From the NCBI GenBank assembly GCA_944391625.1, contig CALXUG010000026.1, forward strand, positions 1 through 40,164: a stretch of DNA of 40,164 bases, read 5' to 3'. The notes beneath the pieces are model-generated. The model was not told the origin of the DNA and did no database searches. It worked only from the letters and a program-made list of their open reading frames with translations. The translations under genes and the position numbers were made by a program. Below are positions 14,700 through 23,321 of this stretch, piece by piece (position 1 is the first letter of the stretch; the number at the start of each line of letters is the position of its first letter). This DNA is from an uncultured Clostridia bacterium. GTDB lineage: Bacteria > Bacillota > Peptococcia > Peptococcales > Peptococcaceae.

Positions 14700-16244
14700 A
14701 TGGAGCAGCAGATGGAGCAAAGGACACAGCAGGAAATGCAGCAGCAAACAGGGCAGCAGCTGCAGCGGCAGACGCAGCCAATCACACAGGCCGGATTTAT
14801 GACTGTGGCAGAGGATGGCAGGGTGGTATTGCCGCCAATTAAGATGTATATGGATAATGATACTGGCAACGCCCGGCGGTTTTTGGATGCATACGGTGAA
14901 CAGGTGCTGTATTGTCCGTCGGAAAAGCGCTGGTATGTATTTGATGATGTGCGGTGGGTGCCGGATACCACCAATCAGGTAGAGCGTATGGCGCGACAGG
15001 CGTTGGAGCAGTCCTATGCCCGGGAGCTGGAATATTATCATGCAGCAGAGCGCAGCGGCATGATGCAGGGGCAGGTGCAAAAGGCCAGCCGCCGACAGCA
15101 GGCAGCAGGCAATTTGTCGGGGCTGCGCAGCTGTGTAGGTATGGCAGCGCTGGAGAATACCATTGATCCGTCCCAGTTTGATGCCGACCCCTATTGGCTG
15201 AATCTGCCCAATGGGGCGATGAACTTGCGGGAGCTCAAGATTCGCAACCATCATCGGCCGGAGCAGTATTTTACCAAAGTAACCCGCGGTGCCTTTTTAT
15301 ATGACTTGTTTAGCGGCAGGGAGCTGACCGCTGAGCAGGATGGCTTTCCGGCCATTTGTCCCCACTGGTTTCAATTTGTCATGGAATGCTGCATGGGCGA
15401 TGCCGATTTATATCTTTATTTGCAGCGGGCGGCGGGTTACTCGGTATTGACCGGCGATATTTCGGAGCAGAAGGTGTTTTGTCTGGCAGGGGCAGGGCGT
15501 AACGGCAAGTCGCTGTTTATCAACACCATGGCTATGGTGCTGGGTGATTACGCCAGCAAGATTGAAGCATCTGTGTTGTGCCGCAACCGCTATGGTGAGC
15601 GGGACAACGACTTGTCCAAGGAATTGTACCGCATTCGCGGCAGCTATCTGGTATACTCCAACGAGTTTGGACAAAACAGTATGCTGAACGAAGCTTTTAT
15701 CAAGGCTATCACCGATGGCGGAAAAATTTCCTGCCGTCCGCTGTACGGTGCCAGCATTGAATATACGCCAACCTACACCTTGTGGTTCAGCACCAATCAT
15801 CTGCCCAATCTGCAGGCCATGGATGCGGGCATTCGTCGCCGCATTGAGGTCATTCCCTTTCAGAATCATGTTCCCGAAGAACTGGTAGACCGCAATTTAG
15901 CCAGCTATTTTGAGGCAGAAGCCGATGCCATTTTAGTGTGGCTGTTCACCGGCTACTGGGAATATCTGCAGCAGGGGCTAAATCCGCCGGCAGTGGTGCA
16001 GCAGGCCACGGCCCAGTATTTTGCCGAGCAGGATGTATTTGCCCAATTTGTGGAGGAACACTATCAGATGGATGTTGCGGGCAAAATTTATGCTAAGGAA
16101 ATTTATCAGGCATACACCGTCTGGTGTGCAGAAACAGGCCAGCAGAGAGCAAGCCAAGTGGTTTTGAGCAGAGAATTGCAGCGGCTGGGTATAGAGAAAA
16201 GGAAGGATAAATATGGCACATTTTATGCATTAATAAAAATATGA
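14700..16244 (+). CDS. D5/P4-family phage or plasmid primase-helicase, helicase part only
   Basis: A 514-aa protein. Residues 1-30 are a Gln-rich tail. Residues 57-90 (NARRFLDAYGEQVLYC..WYVFDDVRWV) are the D5_N start, and residues 255-420 the SF3-type helicase: Walker A GAGRNGKS (264-271), Walker B-like LVYSNEFGQ, and the sensor region LWFSTNHLP. Full-length phage and plasmid members carry an archaeo-eukaryotic primase or prim-pol domain before D5_N; here it is absent. No integrase, capsid or other phage gene is nearby, so this is an isolated relic or a domesticated helicase. The start ATG follows GAGGAG by 11 nt; another ATG at 14712 is possible. GC content is like the surrounding core genes, which argues against very recent arrival. 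Confidence 0.85.
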   Translation: MEQQMEQRTQQEMQQQTGQQLQRQTQPITQAGFMTVAEDGRVVLPPIKMYMDNDTGNARRFLDAYGEQVLYCPSEKRWYVFDDVRWVPDTTNQVERMARQALEQSYARELEYYHAAERSGMMQGQVQKASRRQQAAGNLSGLRSCVGMAALENTIDPSQFDADPYWLNLPNGAMNLRELKIRNHHRPEQYFTKVTRGAFLYDLFSGRELTAEQDGFPAICPHWFQFVMECCMGDADLYLYLQRAAGYSVLTGDISEQKVFCLAGAGRNGKSLFINTMAMVLGDYASKIEASVLCRNRYGERDNDLSKELYRIRGSYLVYSNEFGQNSMLNEAFIKAITDGGKISCRPLYGASIEYTPTYTLWFSTNHLPNLQAMDAGIRRRIEVIPFQNHVPEELVDRNLASYFEAEADAILVWLFTGYWEYLQQGLNPPAVVQQATAQYFAEQDVFAQFVEEHYQMDVAGKIYAKEIYQAYTVWCAETGQQRASQVVLSRELQRLGIEKRKDKYGTFYALIKI

Positions 16245-16584
16245 TGAATTGATGACGGGTTGATGGTGCGTTGGTGATGGGTTGGGTGGTACGTTTTTCT
16301 GTCAACCAATAGAGTGGTGGTGGGTATGGTGGGTTTTCCGGAAACTTTTTTGAGAATAAACAAAAAATAAAAATTAAGATAAAAATCCAGAAAAAGTCGT
16401 CACCTCGTCACCAAAGATTTGGTAGCAAAGGTGTCGCCATTTTTCTGAAATAAAGTAGGAAGGCATTTTTGTTTATGAGCAGATGATCTTTCAACGAAGA
16501 CATGCGGTGATATCAATAACATAGAAATCAGCCAATTCGGTGATGCATTTGCGCAAAAATTTGCGCTTTAAAAGAGTCAGTACG
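16245..16584. other. Non-coding region with G/T-rich short repeats
   Basis: No gene is seen. 16252-16335 is strongly G/T-biased with irregular repeats of GGTTG and GGTG (GATGGTG, GTGATGGG, GGTTGGGTGG). A short inverted repeat ACCAAA-GA-TTTGGT follows near 16411-16424 within a run of GTCACC and GGTGTCGCC units. Possibly a remnant of phage or plasmid replication DNA linked to the D5-type gene; no function can be assigned. Confidence 0.4.
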
Positions 16585-16745
16585 CTCTAGGGATGTATTC
16601 ATTCCTCGTCGCCGGAATTTCTATAGCAGAACCAAGCCTGCAGTCAAGGGCAACGCCGCTAACGCGGTGCCGGGCACCCTTGATTGCAGGCTTTTTGTTC
16701 TGCTGAAATCCGCCTGCGCGACGGGGATGAAACCATTCCTTAGAG
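16585..16745. repeat. 161-nt long imperfect palindrome with GC-rich core
   Basis: From outside in: CTCTAGGGA against TCCTTAGAG, TTCAT-CC-CGTCGC against GCGACGGGGATGAAA, AGCAGAAC against GTTCTGCT, GCCTGCA.TCAAGGG against CCCTTGA.TGCAGGC, and a tip CGCCGC-TAAC-GCGGTG (one G-U pair). GCAGGC is followed by TTTTTG on the plus strand, so the core could terminate plus-strand transcription. It lies between two convergent genes, 16 nt after the stop of the minus-strand ATPase. The size and nested form also fit a MITE-like element, but no flanking duplication is evident. Confidence 0.8.
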
Positions 16746-16761
16746 CCGGTTTTGATTTCAT

Positions 16762-18015
16762 TTAGAATTCCAGACTATCTGCGTTCAGCAGAAAATATTT
16801 CATTCCCATAATGACAAAACCTTCATCGTTACGCCATGGTTTTTTTGTTCCGTTGACAATAATGATTTTCTTGAAGGAATCAGGAATGTTACGCAGGGAG
16901 TTGAATTCCTGATTTTGTTTTTCTTCGGAAGTCATATCATAAGCAACTTGAATGTAATATCGTTGACTCCCTCGGTTAATAACAAAATCAACTTCTAGTT
17001 GTTTGCGTATACGATTGCCTAACTTGTCTTTGGCAAATACATCCACCATACCTACATCGACATTGTATCCTCGTATCAGCAATTCATTATAAACGATATT
17101 TTCCATAATATGTGTTGGTTCCTGTTGTCTGAAATTTAATCTGGCATTTCGGAGTCCCAGATCAGTGAAATAATATTTTAGATTTGCTCCAATATATTTT
17201 CTGCCCTTTATATTATAACGGTTTGCTTTCGCAATCAGAAAGGCTTCTGTCAGGTAGTCAATGTGCTTGGAGATAGTTTTGTTGGAATAATTCATTTGAC
17301 GCTCGCTGGCGAAAGTATTAGATAATTTTGAAGGATTTGTCGGCGCACCAATTACGGAAGCAAGCACATCCACCAGAATACTGATTTCATCAACGCTTTG
17401 CAGTTTATTTCGTTCAATGACATCTTTAAGATATACATTGGCAAAAATATTTTTCAGATAATCTGCTTTTTGTCGCTCGCTTTGGAAGAGCGCAACTTGC
17501 GGGAGTCCACCGTAAGTCATGTATTCATCCCAGGCATCTTCGTAATCACCATGATAGGCGGAAAAAAATTCCGCGAATGAGAGCGGATAGATTCTGATTT
17601 CATCACCTCGGCCGCGAAACTCGGTAACGATATCGCTGGAAAGAAACTTAGAATTACTGCCCGTTACATAGACATCTATATTTGGCATACGCAGCAAGCT
17701 GTTCAGTACCTCTTCAAACCGCGGCATAAATTGCACTTCGTCCAGTAAGAGGTAGTAGTTGCTGTCATCTGTCATTGCCTCCTTAATATAGCGGTAACAT
17801 GTTTGAGGTTCTCTTAGTGCTTCATTTTCAATGCCATCTAAAGCAATTTCAATGATGTGTTTGTCATCAATGCCATGTTCAAGAAGATAATTTTTGAAAA
17901 TAGTAAAGAGTAAAAAGGACTTTCCACATCGGCGAATACCTGTAACGACCTTTATCATATGATTATCTTTTCGTTCTATCAGTTGCTGAAGGTAAGTATT
18001 TCTTTCAATTTCCAT
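16762..18015 (-). CDS. AAA-type ATPase with DUF4143 domain
   Basis: A 417-aa cytoplasmic protein of the AAA_14-DUF4143 family. Walker A GIRRCGKSFL near residues 25-34, Walker B YYLLLDEVQF near 91-100, and GSNSKFLSSDI (sensor region) are visible. The C-terminal part (about 215-400) includes DLGLRNARL, NIVYNELLIRG and the restriction-nuclease-like EVDFVINRG..YYIQVAYD, typical of DUF4143. The biological role of the family is unknown; copies are often multiple and sporadically distributed, like mobile or defence-linked genes. The ATG at 18015 follows AGGAGTG. The upstream region has tandem repeats with palindromes. Confidence 0.9.
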   Translation of the reverse strand: MEIERNTYLQQLIERKDNHMIKVVTGIRRCGKSFLLFTIFKNYLLEHGIDDKHIIEIALDGIENEALREPQTCYRYIKEAMTDDSNYYLLLDEVQFMPRFEEVLNSLLRMPNIDVYVTGSNSKFLSSDIVTEFRGRGDEIRIYPLSFAEFFSAYHGDYEDAWDEYMTYGGLPQVALFQSERQKADYLKNIFANVYLKDVIERNKLQSVDEISILVDVLASVIGAPTNPSKLSNTFASERQMNYSNKTISKHIDYLTEAFLIAKANRYNIKGRKYIGANLKYYFTDLGLRNARLNFRQQEPTHIMENIVYNELLIRGYNVDVGMVDVFAKDKLGNRIRKQLEVDFVINRGSQRYYIQVAYDMTSEEKQNQEFNSLRNIPDSFKKIIIVNGTKKPWRNDEGFVIMGMKYFLLNADSLEF

Positions 18016-18020
18016 TCAAT

Positions 18021-18200
18021 CACTCCTAATTTACGTGCATTTGCACGCTTTTTGGTAATGAAATTGTAACGCAATCAAAAAGAAAAATCAAGATACACTC
18101 CTAATTTATGTGCATTTGCACGTTTTTTAGTAATGACATTGTAGCGTAATCAAAAAAGAATCAACATACACTGTTAATTTGTATGCATTTGTATGTTTTT
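18021..18200. repeat. Tandem repeat of about 74 bp carrying GTGCATTTGCAC palindromes
   Basis: Units start at 18021, 18096 and 18169 (the third partial). Each begins CACTCCTAATTT or a variant, then the palindrome CGTGCATTTGCACG (18034-18047), TGTGCATTTGCACG (18109) and TATGCATTTGTATG (18182), then a T run and AATCAAAAA. Similarity decays from unit 1 to unit 3. It lies directly upstream of the minus-strand DUF4143 gene; the first copy overlaps its ribosome site, suggesting a leader or operator function or a repeat that carried the promoter along. Confidence 0.8.
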
Positions 18201-18257
18201 ATGTATTGAACTATGGCGAAATAATTTTTAGAGCCGGATTTTAATAGGAGATATATA

Positions 18258-18306
18258 AATAGGGAGCAGATTCAACTGATAATGGTTTGAGTCTGTTCCC
18301 TATTTT
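18258..18306. terminator. Hairpin terminator at the end of the XRE gene
   Basis: AATAGGGA.CAGA.TCAA pairs with TTGA.TCTGTTCCCTATT around a 10-nt loop. It overlaps the TAG stop of the minus-strand regulator; on the minus strand it is followed by the weak run TATTTATAT, on the plus strand by TTTTT. Confidence 0.7.
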
Positions 18307-18506
18307 TCGTCCGGAATATAACACAGCACATCTTCTACTTCACAGTCCAGAAGATCGCAGAGGTTATTTAGCGTTGCGGTGGAGATGTTTCGATTTTGTT
18401 TTAAGGAATCCAGCGTACCGCGGCTGAAATTGTAGTCTTTGATTAAATTGTATGTTGTAATACCCTTGGCTTTCATTGTTTTCCATAAAGGCTCAAAAGA
18501 AATCAT
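18300..18506 (-). CDS. XRE/Cro-type small transcriptional regulator
   Basis: A 68-aa protein almost wholly made of one HTH_26-type helix-turn-helix: FEPLWKTMKAKGITTYNLIKDYNFSRGTLDSLKQNRNISTATLNNLCDLLDCEVEDVLCYIPDE. The start ATG 18506 follows GGGGGTG by about 7 nt; an in-frame GTG at 18515 is inside that site. It is divergent from the LysR gene, with a palindrome and a promoter in the 135-nt gap, so it may control itself and the LysR gene. Such stand-alone regulators are common in acquired DNA. Confidence 0.9.
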   Translation of the reverse strand: MISFEPLWKTMKAKGITTYNLIKDYNFSRGTLDSLKQNRNISTATLNNLCDLLDCEVEDVLCYIPDEK

Positions 18507-18552
18507 AAGCCGCACCCCCTATATCATTCCATTATATGGTGTGGGGGGATTG

Positions 18553-18581
18553 TTGAATATTCCCGACATATCGGGTATAAT
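18553..18581 (+). promoter_or_regulatory. Promoter with embedded palindromic operator upstream of the first LysR gene
   Basis: TTGAAT (18553) and TATAAT (18576) are 17 bp apart. The last 14 bp of the spacer are the perfect palindrome CCCGA-CATA-TCGGG (18562-18575), touching the -10 box. A protein bound there would block RNA polymerase; the divergent XRE regulator is the natural candidate. Confidence 0.7.
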
Positions 18582-18641
18582 GGGTGAAAATATAAAGTGT
18601 TTTGGATTAGTTGATCTGAATTGTAATAGGGAGATGACAAA

Positions 18642-19493
18642 ATGCTGAAAATTGAACAATTGTATTATTTGACACAAGTAGCTAAGTATAATTCTATTAA
18701 TAAAGCAGCAGAAAGTTTATATATAACTAAGGCAGCGGTCAGCAGTTCCATCAAACAATTAGAAAAACAATGTGGATATCCTATATTAGAGCGAACATAT
18801 CGAGGTGTACGTTTGACAAAGAATGGTGAACGGGTTGTAAAAATAGCGGAACAAGTACTGAGCTTGTGTGACGAAATAGAACGATTAGGGAATGAAAAAA
18901 GTGAACTAGTTGAGAAAAAGGATTTAATTGTGCCGAATCAGATATTAAAATTATTGTCCTCCAAATTGATAGGTATTAATTCAGATGTGTTGGATTATTT
19001 TATTTTACATGAGGTTGAGAATAATATAGAGAAAATATGTGAACTATTAAAAGAGAATGTATTAGCATTAGTAGGAGTAGTAGAAGATGACATAAAGGTT
19101 ATTGAAAAATATACAGATATTTATTGTCATGAATTGTGGAGATCAAAATTATATCCGGTAAGTAATAAAAAAACAAAGTGGGTTGATAAGGAGAAAAAAG
19201 TAATTACATTTGAAGAATTGGAAACTTTGCCTTTGATTACTATGCCTGGAATGAATCAGAAAAGGGAAAATATAGTATTACAAACTATAGATCCAGATAT
19301 CTATGCAGAAGCAATTTTAAACGATTTAGGAGTTGGAGTTGTTGCGAAGTATTCCCCAGAAATATTTTCTCATGATTACAAAAAATTTAAAATATATGAG
19401 CCTTTAAGTGCTGAAACTGCGATTTTTATTTTGTTTCATAGGAAAAATATTATTGAAATGCAGTCTTTAGCTAAAATGTTAAAAATTTTTTAA
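18642..19493 (+). CDS. LysR-family transcriptional regulator (cassette A)
   Basis: A 283-aa regulator. The N-terminal winged helix-turn-helix is clear (LYYLTQVAKYNSINKAAESLYITKAAVSSSIKQLEKQCGYPILERTYRGVRLTKNGE, residues 5-62), followed by a linker helix and a divergent effector-binding region. AGGGAG precedes the ATG by 8 nt. The base composition is very AT-rich compared with the core genes. It is followed by a terminator and then the permease and AlkP-superfamily genes in the same direction, which are its likely targets. The effector is unknown. Cassette B has its own LysR at the equivalent place. Confidence 0.93.
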   Translation: MLKIEQLYYLTQVAKYNSINKAAESLYITKAAVSSSIKQLEKQCGYPILERTYRGVRLTKNGERVVKIAEQVLSLCDEIERLGNEKSELVEKKDLIVPNQILKLLSSKLIGINSDVLDYFILHEVENNIEKICELLKENVLALVGVVEDDIKVIEKYTDIYCHELWRSKLYPVSNKKTKWVDKEKKVITFEELETLPLITMPGMNQKRENIVLQTIDPDIYAEAILNDLGVGVVAKYSPEIFSHDYKKFKIYEPLSAETAIFILFHRKNIIEMQSLAKMLKIF

Positions 19494-19518
19494 ATACAAT
19501 CGTGAATTATATGAAGAT

Positions 19519-19558
19519 GCTATGAAATGACAGTATTTGTTGCTTCATAGCTTTTTTT
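19519..19558 (+). terminator. Intrinsic terminator after the first LysR gene
   Basis: GCTATGAA (19519-19526) pairs perfectly with TTCATAGC (19544-19551), followed by seven T. It separates regulator and permease transcripts. Confidence 0.85.
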
Positions 19559-19583
19559 ATAAGTAAAATAGTAATTTACTTAT
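19559..19583. promoter_or_regulatory. Perfect 9-bp inverted repeat, candidate LysR operator
   Basis: ATAAGTAAA - 7 nt - TTTACTTAT. A further half-like AATAAGT follows at 19587-19593. It lies about 30-50 nt before a weak promoter (TTGATA at 19612, TATGAG at 19635, 17-bp spacer), the position expected for an activator site in front of the permease gene. Confidence 0.55.
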
Positions 19584-19725
19584 AGTAATAAGTCTGCATT
19601 TCAATGTCTTCTTGATAAATTAAATTTATGATACTATGAGTTCACAGGAAGAAACATCGATGTTGATTTAGATAGAGAATAAATAAAATAAGCAAGATTC
19701 AAAAAAGTTAGGAGTGTGATTCAGA

Positions 19726-21171
19726 GTGAAAACGGAATCAAGTAAAGCGGGCTTAAAAACAATGATTCATTTTATTATCATGGTAACTTTATATGTTTTT
19801 GTTAGTACAGCAGAGCCCTTGGCCCCTATTACTCCCGCAGGTATGCAAATGTTAGCCGTGTTTCTTTTTGTACTATGGGGTTGGATGACTATCGGTTTTG
19901 TATTTCCTAGTTTAGCGGGTATCTGGTTGTTAGGTTTTAACGAAATAATCGGTCATAATGGTGCTTTTGCAGGTAGTTTTGGTAATCCTGTAGTAGCACA
20001 GATGTTATTCATTTTCTTTTTAATTAAACTACTGGAAATTAATCGCGTTCCAGAAGTAATCGCTACTTGGAGTATGAGTCGTAAAATTGTACAAGGTAGA
20101 CCAATGGTTTATAGTTTAGTTGTTTTATTGATTACTTGTTTAATGGGTATGGTAAATATGTTTTTGGCTATTTTGGTTATGTGGGCTATTATGTATGGTG
20201 TATTTGAAAAAGTGGGCTACAAAAAACATGATACTTATGTGAATGTAATGTTAATAGGTATTGTAATGTTCTCAATGATGGGCCTGATTATTTTCCCATT
20301 CGTAGATAATGGTTTGATAATTATGAGTGCATATGCTAACATTACCGGTTCTCCTATACCATATGGTTCATATCTTATGACAATGATTCCTGTTACAATT
20401 GTTTTGGCTGTTGTTTGGTTGTTAGTTGGTAAATATATTTTACGTATGGATATGAGTAAAATTAAAGATGCAGATAATAGTGTGTTAGATATGAGCTTAT
20501 TAAATGTTACTAAACAACAAGTTGCAAGCATGGTTATTATTGTTGTATTTATTTTAAGTTTGTTATGTCAAAACTTTATTCCTGAAGATATTCCAGTTTT
20601 AGGAATGATTGCACAATCTAATGTTTTTGTATCTATCGTAATTTGCTTTGGTATTGGTGCGTTATGGTATATTGATGGTAAACCAGTAATGGAATTTAAC
20701 AAGTTAGCTGGTGGTATTGTGTGGGATAGCTGGTGCTTAACAGCTTTTGTATTACTGCTTACTGCTCAGTTAACAGGGCCAGACACAGGTATTACAGCCT
20801 TCTGCGTAAAAGTATTACAGCCGATGCTCGGTGGTTTAGGTGTATATGCATTAGTAGTTGTTGTAATGATTTTTGCATTCATTATAACCAATGTTTGCAA
20901 CAACATTGTAGTTACCTTATGTATAATTCCTATTATGTTTGCATTATCACAGACAATGGGCTTTAATATTCAACCTGTAGCTATGGTAATAATGATGGCT
21001 TCTCACTTTGCATTACTTACTCCGGCTGCAAGTGGTCCAGCGGCATTAATGTTCGGTAATACAGGTTGGCTTTCCAAAGGAGATATCTATAAAGTGGTTC
21101 CTCTTCAATTAATATCAGCTCTGCTGGTGGTGTTAACAGTAGGGTATGCATGGGCCAATGTGGTTTTTTAA
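19726..21171 (+). CDS. SLC13/DASS-like anion permease (cassette A)
   Basis: A 481-aa integral membrane protein with about 11-13 hydrophobic segments. The second-repeat motif TPAASGPAALMFGNTGW near the C-terminus and the first-half segment with GFVFPSLAGIWLLG resemble divalent anion:sodium symporters (dicarboxylate, citrate, sulfate). GTG 19726 follows AGGAG by 11 nt. The gene is 59 nt upstream of the AlkP-superfamily enzyme, so import of that enzyme's substrate is the obvious idea. A paralogue lies at 35764-37215. The substrate is unknown; by context an organic anion with a phosphate group. Codons are AT-rich (GGT, GTA, TTA). Confidence 0.88.
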   Translation: MKTESSKAGLKTMIHFIIMVTLYVFVSTAEPLAPITPAGMQMLAVFLFVLWGWMTIGFVFPSLAGIWLLGFNEIIGHNGAFAGSFGNPVVAQMLFIFFLIKLLEINRVPEVIATWSMSRKIVQGRPMVYSLVVLLITCLMGMVNMFLAILVMWAIMYGVFEKVGYKKHDTYVNVMLIGIVMFSMMGLIIFPFVDNGLIIMSAYANITGSPIPYGSYLMTMIPVTIVLAVVWLLVGKYILRMDMSKIKDADNSVLDMSLLNVTKQQVASMVIIVVFILSLLCQNFIPEDIPVLGMIAQSNVFVSIVICFGIGALWYIDGKPVMEFNKLAGGIVWDSWCLTAFVLLLTAQLTGPDTGITAFCVKVLQPMLGGLGVYALVVVVMIFAFIITNVCNNIVVTLCIIPIMFALSQTMGFNIQPVAMVIMMASHFALLTPAASGPAALMFGNTGWLSKGDIYKVVPLQLISALLVVLTVGYAWANVVF

Positions 21172-21230
21172 TTCATTGTTAGTACAAAATTGTATATAAA
21201 AAGTTAAAGTTGAAGAAAGGATGAAGAACA

Positions 21231-23267
21231 ATGTTTGAAAAGTCTGAAAAAGTTATGGTTCTTGGTATCGACGGCTTAGACCCTCGTTATACCGCCAAAA
21301 TGGTAAGAGAAGGGAAAATGCCTGCATTCAAGAAATTAATTGAACGCGGTGCTGCCAGAGAAGATTTAATGTGCTTAGGTGGCTGTGCGCCTGTAACTCC
21401 TCCAGGATGGGCAACCTTATCCACAGGTGCATATTCTTATACCCATGGTATTTGCCAGTTCTTTGGGTTCTCTGCTGAAGAAATGGACAAAAAATACTAT
21501 CAGTTGGATTCTCGTGTATGCAAAGCAGAGCAGTCATGGAACTGCACGGCTGAAGCAGGGTTAAAAACATGTGTATTCCACTGGCCTGGTGCCTCTTGGC
21601 CTCCAACCAGTGACAGTGAAAACTTATTTGTAATTGATGGTACTGTTCCAGGTACACCTGGTATGGCGGCGTTCTATGTTGAAGGGAACTTCTTCTTTGG
21701 TGCAAGCCCGAATGTAGATAAGCTGGAATACATCAAAGGTGTTCAAGATGCTACTGCGCCTTGTCATGTAGAAAAAGTGTCAGATGACTTAGTGCATGCT
21801 GGTGAAAATTTAGAATCCAAAACTGATGTGGCCAAAGGTGTAGCGATTTCAAATGAATTGCAGGGACTTAGTACAGTAGATTTTAATGCTGGTGAAGGTT
21901 GGGGCATTAAAAATGGACGTTTCCAGCAGGCCTATGATGTATGTAAATCTTATTTGCGACCTGCAGAAGGATGGGCGAATGCTCCAGAAGGCGCGCTGGA
22001 ATTTGCAGTGCTGTTAAGTAATAGTTTAATCCGCCGTCCTGGTTTGATTTTGAGAAATGAAGAAGGCAAATATGATAGAGTAGCAATTTACAAATCTAAA
22101 AAAGATGTAGAACCAATGGCAGTTATGAAAGATAAAGAGTTTTATCGTGACTTCATTGACGAAGGTTTCCGTGGTGAAAATAAATGCATGGGTTCCCGTG
22201 ACATTTATGTAATGGAACTGGCTGAAGACGGTTCTAACTTAAGACTGTATTTTTCTAGCTGTGCAGCAATTGATGATGACAGCGTAATTCATCCAAAATG
22301 GTTGCATCAAGAACTGATGGAAAATGTAGGACCATACCCTCCAACAGCACAGTTCTATGGTCAGAATGAAGAACATCAGTTAATTCAGTGGTTATGTTGG
22401 AATCATGCTGCAGACTGGTATGTGAAAGCAATTGATTATTTAATTGAAAAACAGGATATGCAAGTTTTCTTCTCTCACTGGCATGGTTGTGACTTGATGG
22501 TTCACACCTTTATTCGTTACTTCCAGGATCAGGGGTATAACCAGTTCCCTGTAGAACACTATAATGAATGGATGGAACGTGTATATGAATTGTGCGATAG
22601 ATATATCGGTTCCTTCCTGCATTATTTGGATGAAGGTTGGACCATCATTGTTACATCTGACCATGGCTTGACCTGCCCTGCAAATGAACCACCTGCAATT
22701 GGTGATATGTGTGGTATCAACATTGGTCTGATGGAAGAACTGGGTTACACTGTTATGAAAGAAGAAAACGGAAAACGTGTAATTGACTGGACGAAAACAC
22801 GTGCAATTGCTGAACAGGGTGGCAACATCTGGATTAACTTAAAAGGTAGATCAAAGAGAGGTATCGTAGACCCAGAAGACAAATTTGAACTGGAAGAACA
22901 AATTATGACAGACTTACTGGGTTATAGACATCCTGTAACTGGAAAACGTGTATTGGCAGTTGCATTACGTAATAAAGATGCTATTCAGTTGGGTTATGGT
23001 GGTCCAACAGCTGGTGACATCTTTACCGCAAATGCGGATGGTTATGCGTATGACCATACTGATGGTTTGATGACAAACCATGGTGTAAATGAAACTTCTC
23101 TGGCTCCAATTATGATTCTGGCGGGTAAAGGGATTAAGGAAGGTTATACCATTGAACGTATGATTCGTCAGGTAGACATGGCTCCAACTATTTGTGCACT
23201 GACAGGATCTAGATTTACAGATACAATGGAAGGTGCGCCAATCTACTGCGCAATGAATCAGGAGTAA
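21231..23267 (+). CDS. AlkP-superfamily phosphohydrolase/phosphodiesterase, COG3379-like (cassette A)
   Basis: A 678-aa cytoplasmic metalloenzyme (no signal peptide). Visible metal and catalytic residues: D14 in LGIDGLD, nucleophile T56 in APVTPPGW, D421 and H425 in HGCDLMVH, D477-H478 in TSDHG, and H617 in NHGVNE, the full two-metal set of the alkaline phosphatase/NPP fold. A Thr nucleophile, with no C-x-P-x-R motif, argues against a sulfatase. A large insert (about residues 130-400) with FHWPGASWPP and RRPGLILRNEEGKYD is shared with the paralogue at 33624-35684 and gives substrate specificity. Codon choice (CGT, GGT, AAC, GAA) is like dnaK in this window, hinting at high expression. It likely cleaves a phosphodiester, pyrophosphate or phosphonate imported by the adjacent permease. 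Confidence 0.85.
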   Translation: MFEKSEKVMVLGIDGLDPRYTAKMVREGKMPAFKKLIERGAAREDLMCLGGCAPVTPPGWATLSTGAYSYTHGICQFFGFSAEEMDKKYYQLDSRVCKAEQSWNCTAEAGLKTCVFHWPGASWPPTSDSENLFVIDGTVPGTPGMAAFYVEGNFFFGASPNVDKLEYIKGVQDATAPCHVEKVSDDLVHAGENLESKTDVAKGVAISNELQGLSTVDFNAGEGWGIKNGRFQQAYDVCKSYLRPAEGWANAPEGALEFAVLLSNSLIRRPGLILRNEEGKYDRVAIYKSKKDVEPMAVMKDKEFYRDFIDEGFRGENKCMGSRDIYVMELAEDGSNLRLYFSSCAAIDDDSVIHPKWLHQELMENVGPYPPTAQFYGQNEEHQLIQWLCWNHAADWYVKAIDYLIEKQDMQVFFSHWHGCDLMVHTFIRYFQDQGYNQFPVEHYNEWMERVYELCDRYIGSFLHYLDEGWTIIVTSDHGLTCPANEPPAIGDMCGINIGLMEELGYTVMKEENGKRVIDWTKTRAIAEQGGNIWINLKGRSKRGIVDPEDKFELEEQIMTDLLGYRHPVTGKRVLAVALRNKDAIQLGYGGPTAGDIFTANADGYAYDHTDGLMTNHGVNETSLAPIMILAGKGIKEGYTIERMIRQVDMAPTICALTGSRFTDTMEGAPIYCAMNQE

Positions 23268-23321
23268 TTAGTAGGACTAGGCTAAAAATTGAATTCAAAT
23301 TCATATAGTGTGTAAAACAGT

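Noticed and set aside
14700-16244. Prophage
   Set aside because: Only one phage-like gene is present; no integrase, structural, lysis or attachment sequences were seen within the flanking 3 kb on each side.
21231-23267. Sulfatase
   Set aside because: The nucleophile motif is VTPPGW with Thr; the Cys/Ser-x-Pro-x-Arg motif needed to make formylglycine is absent.
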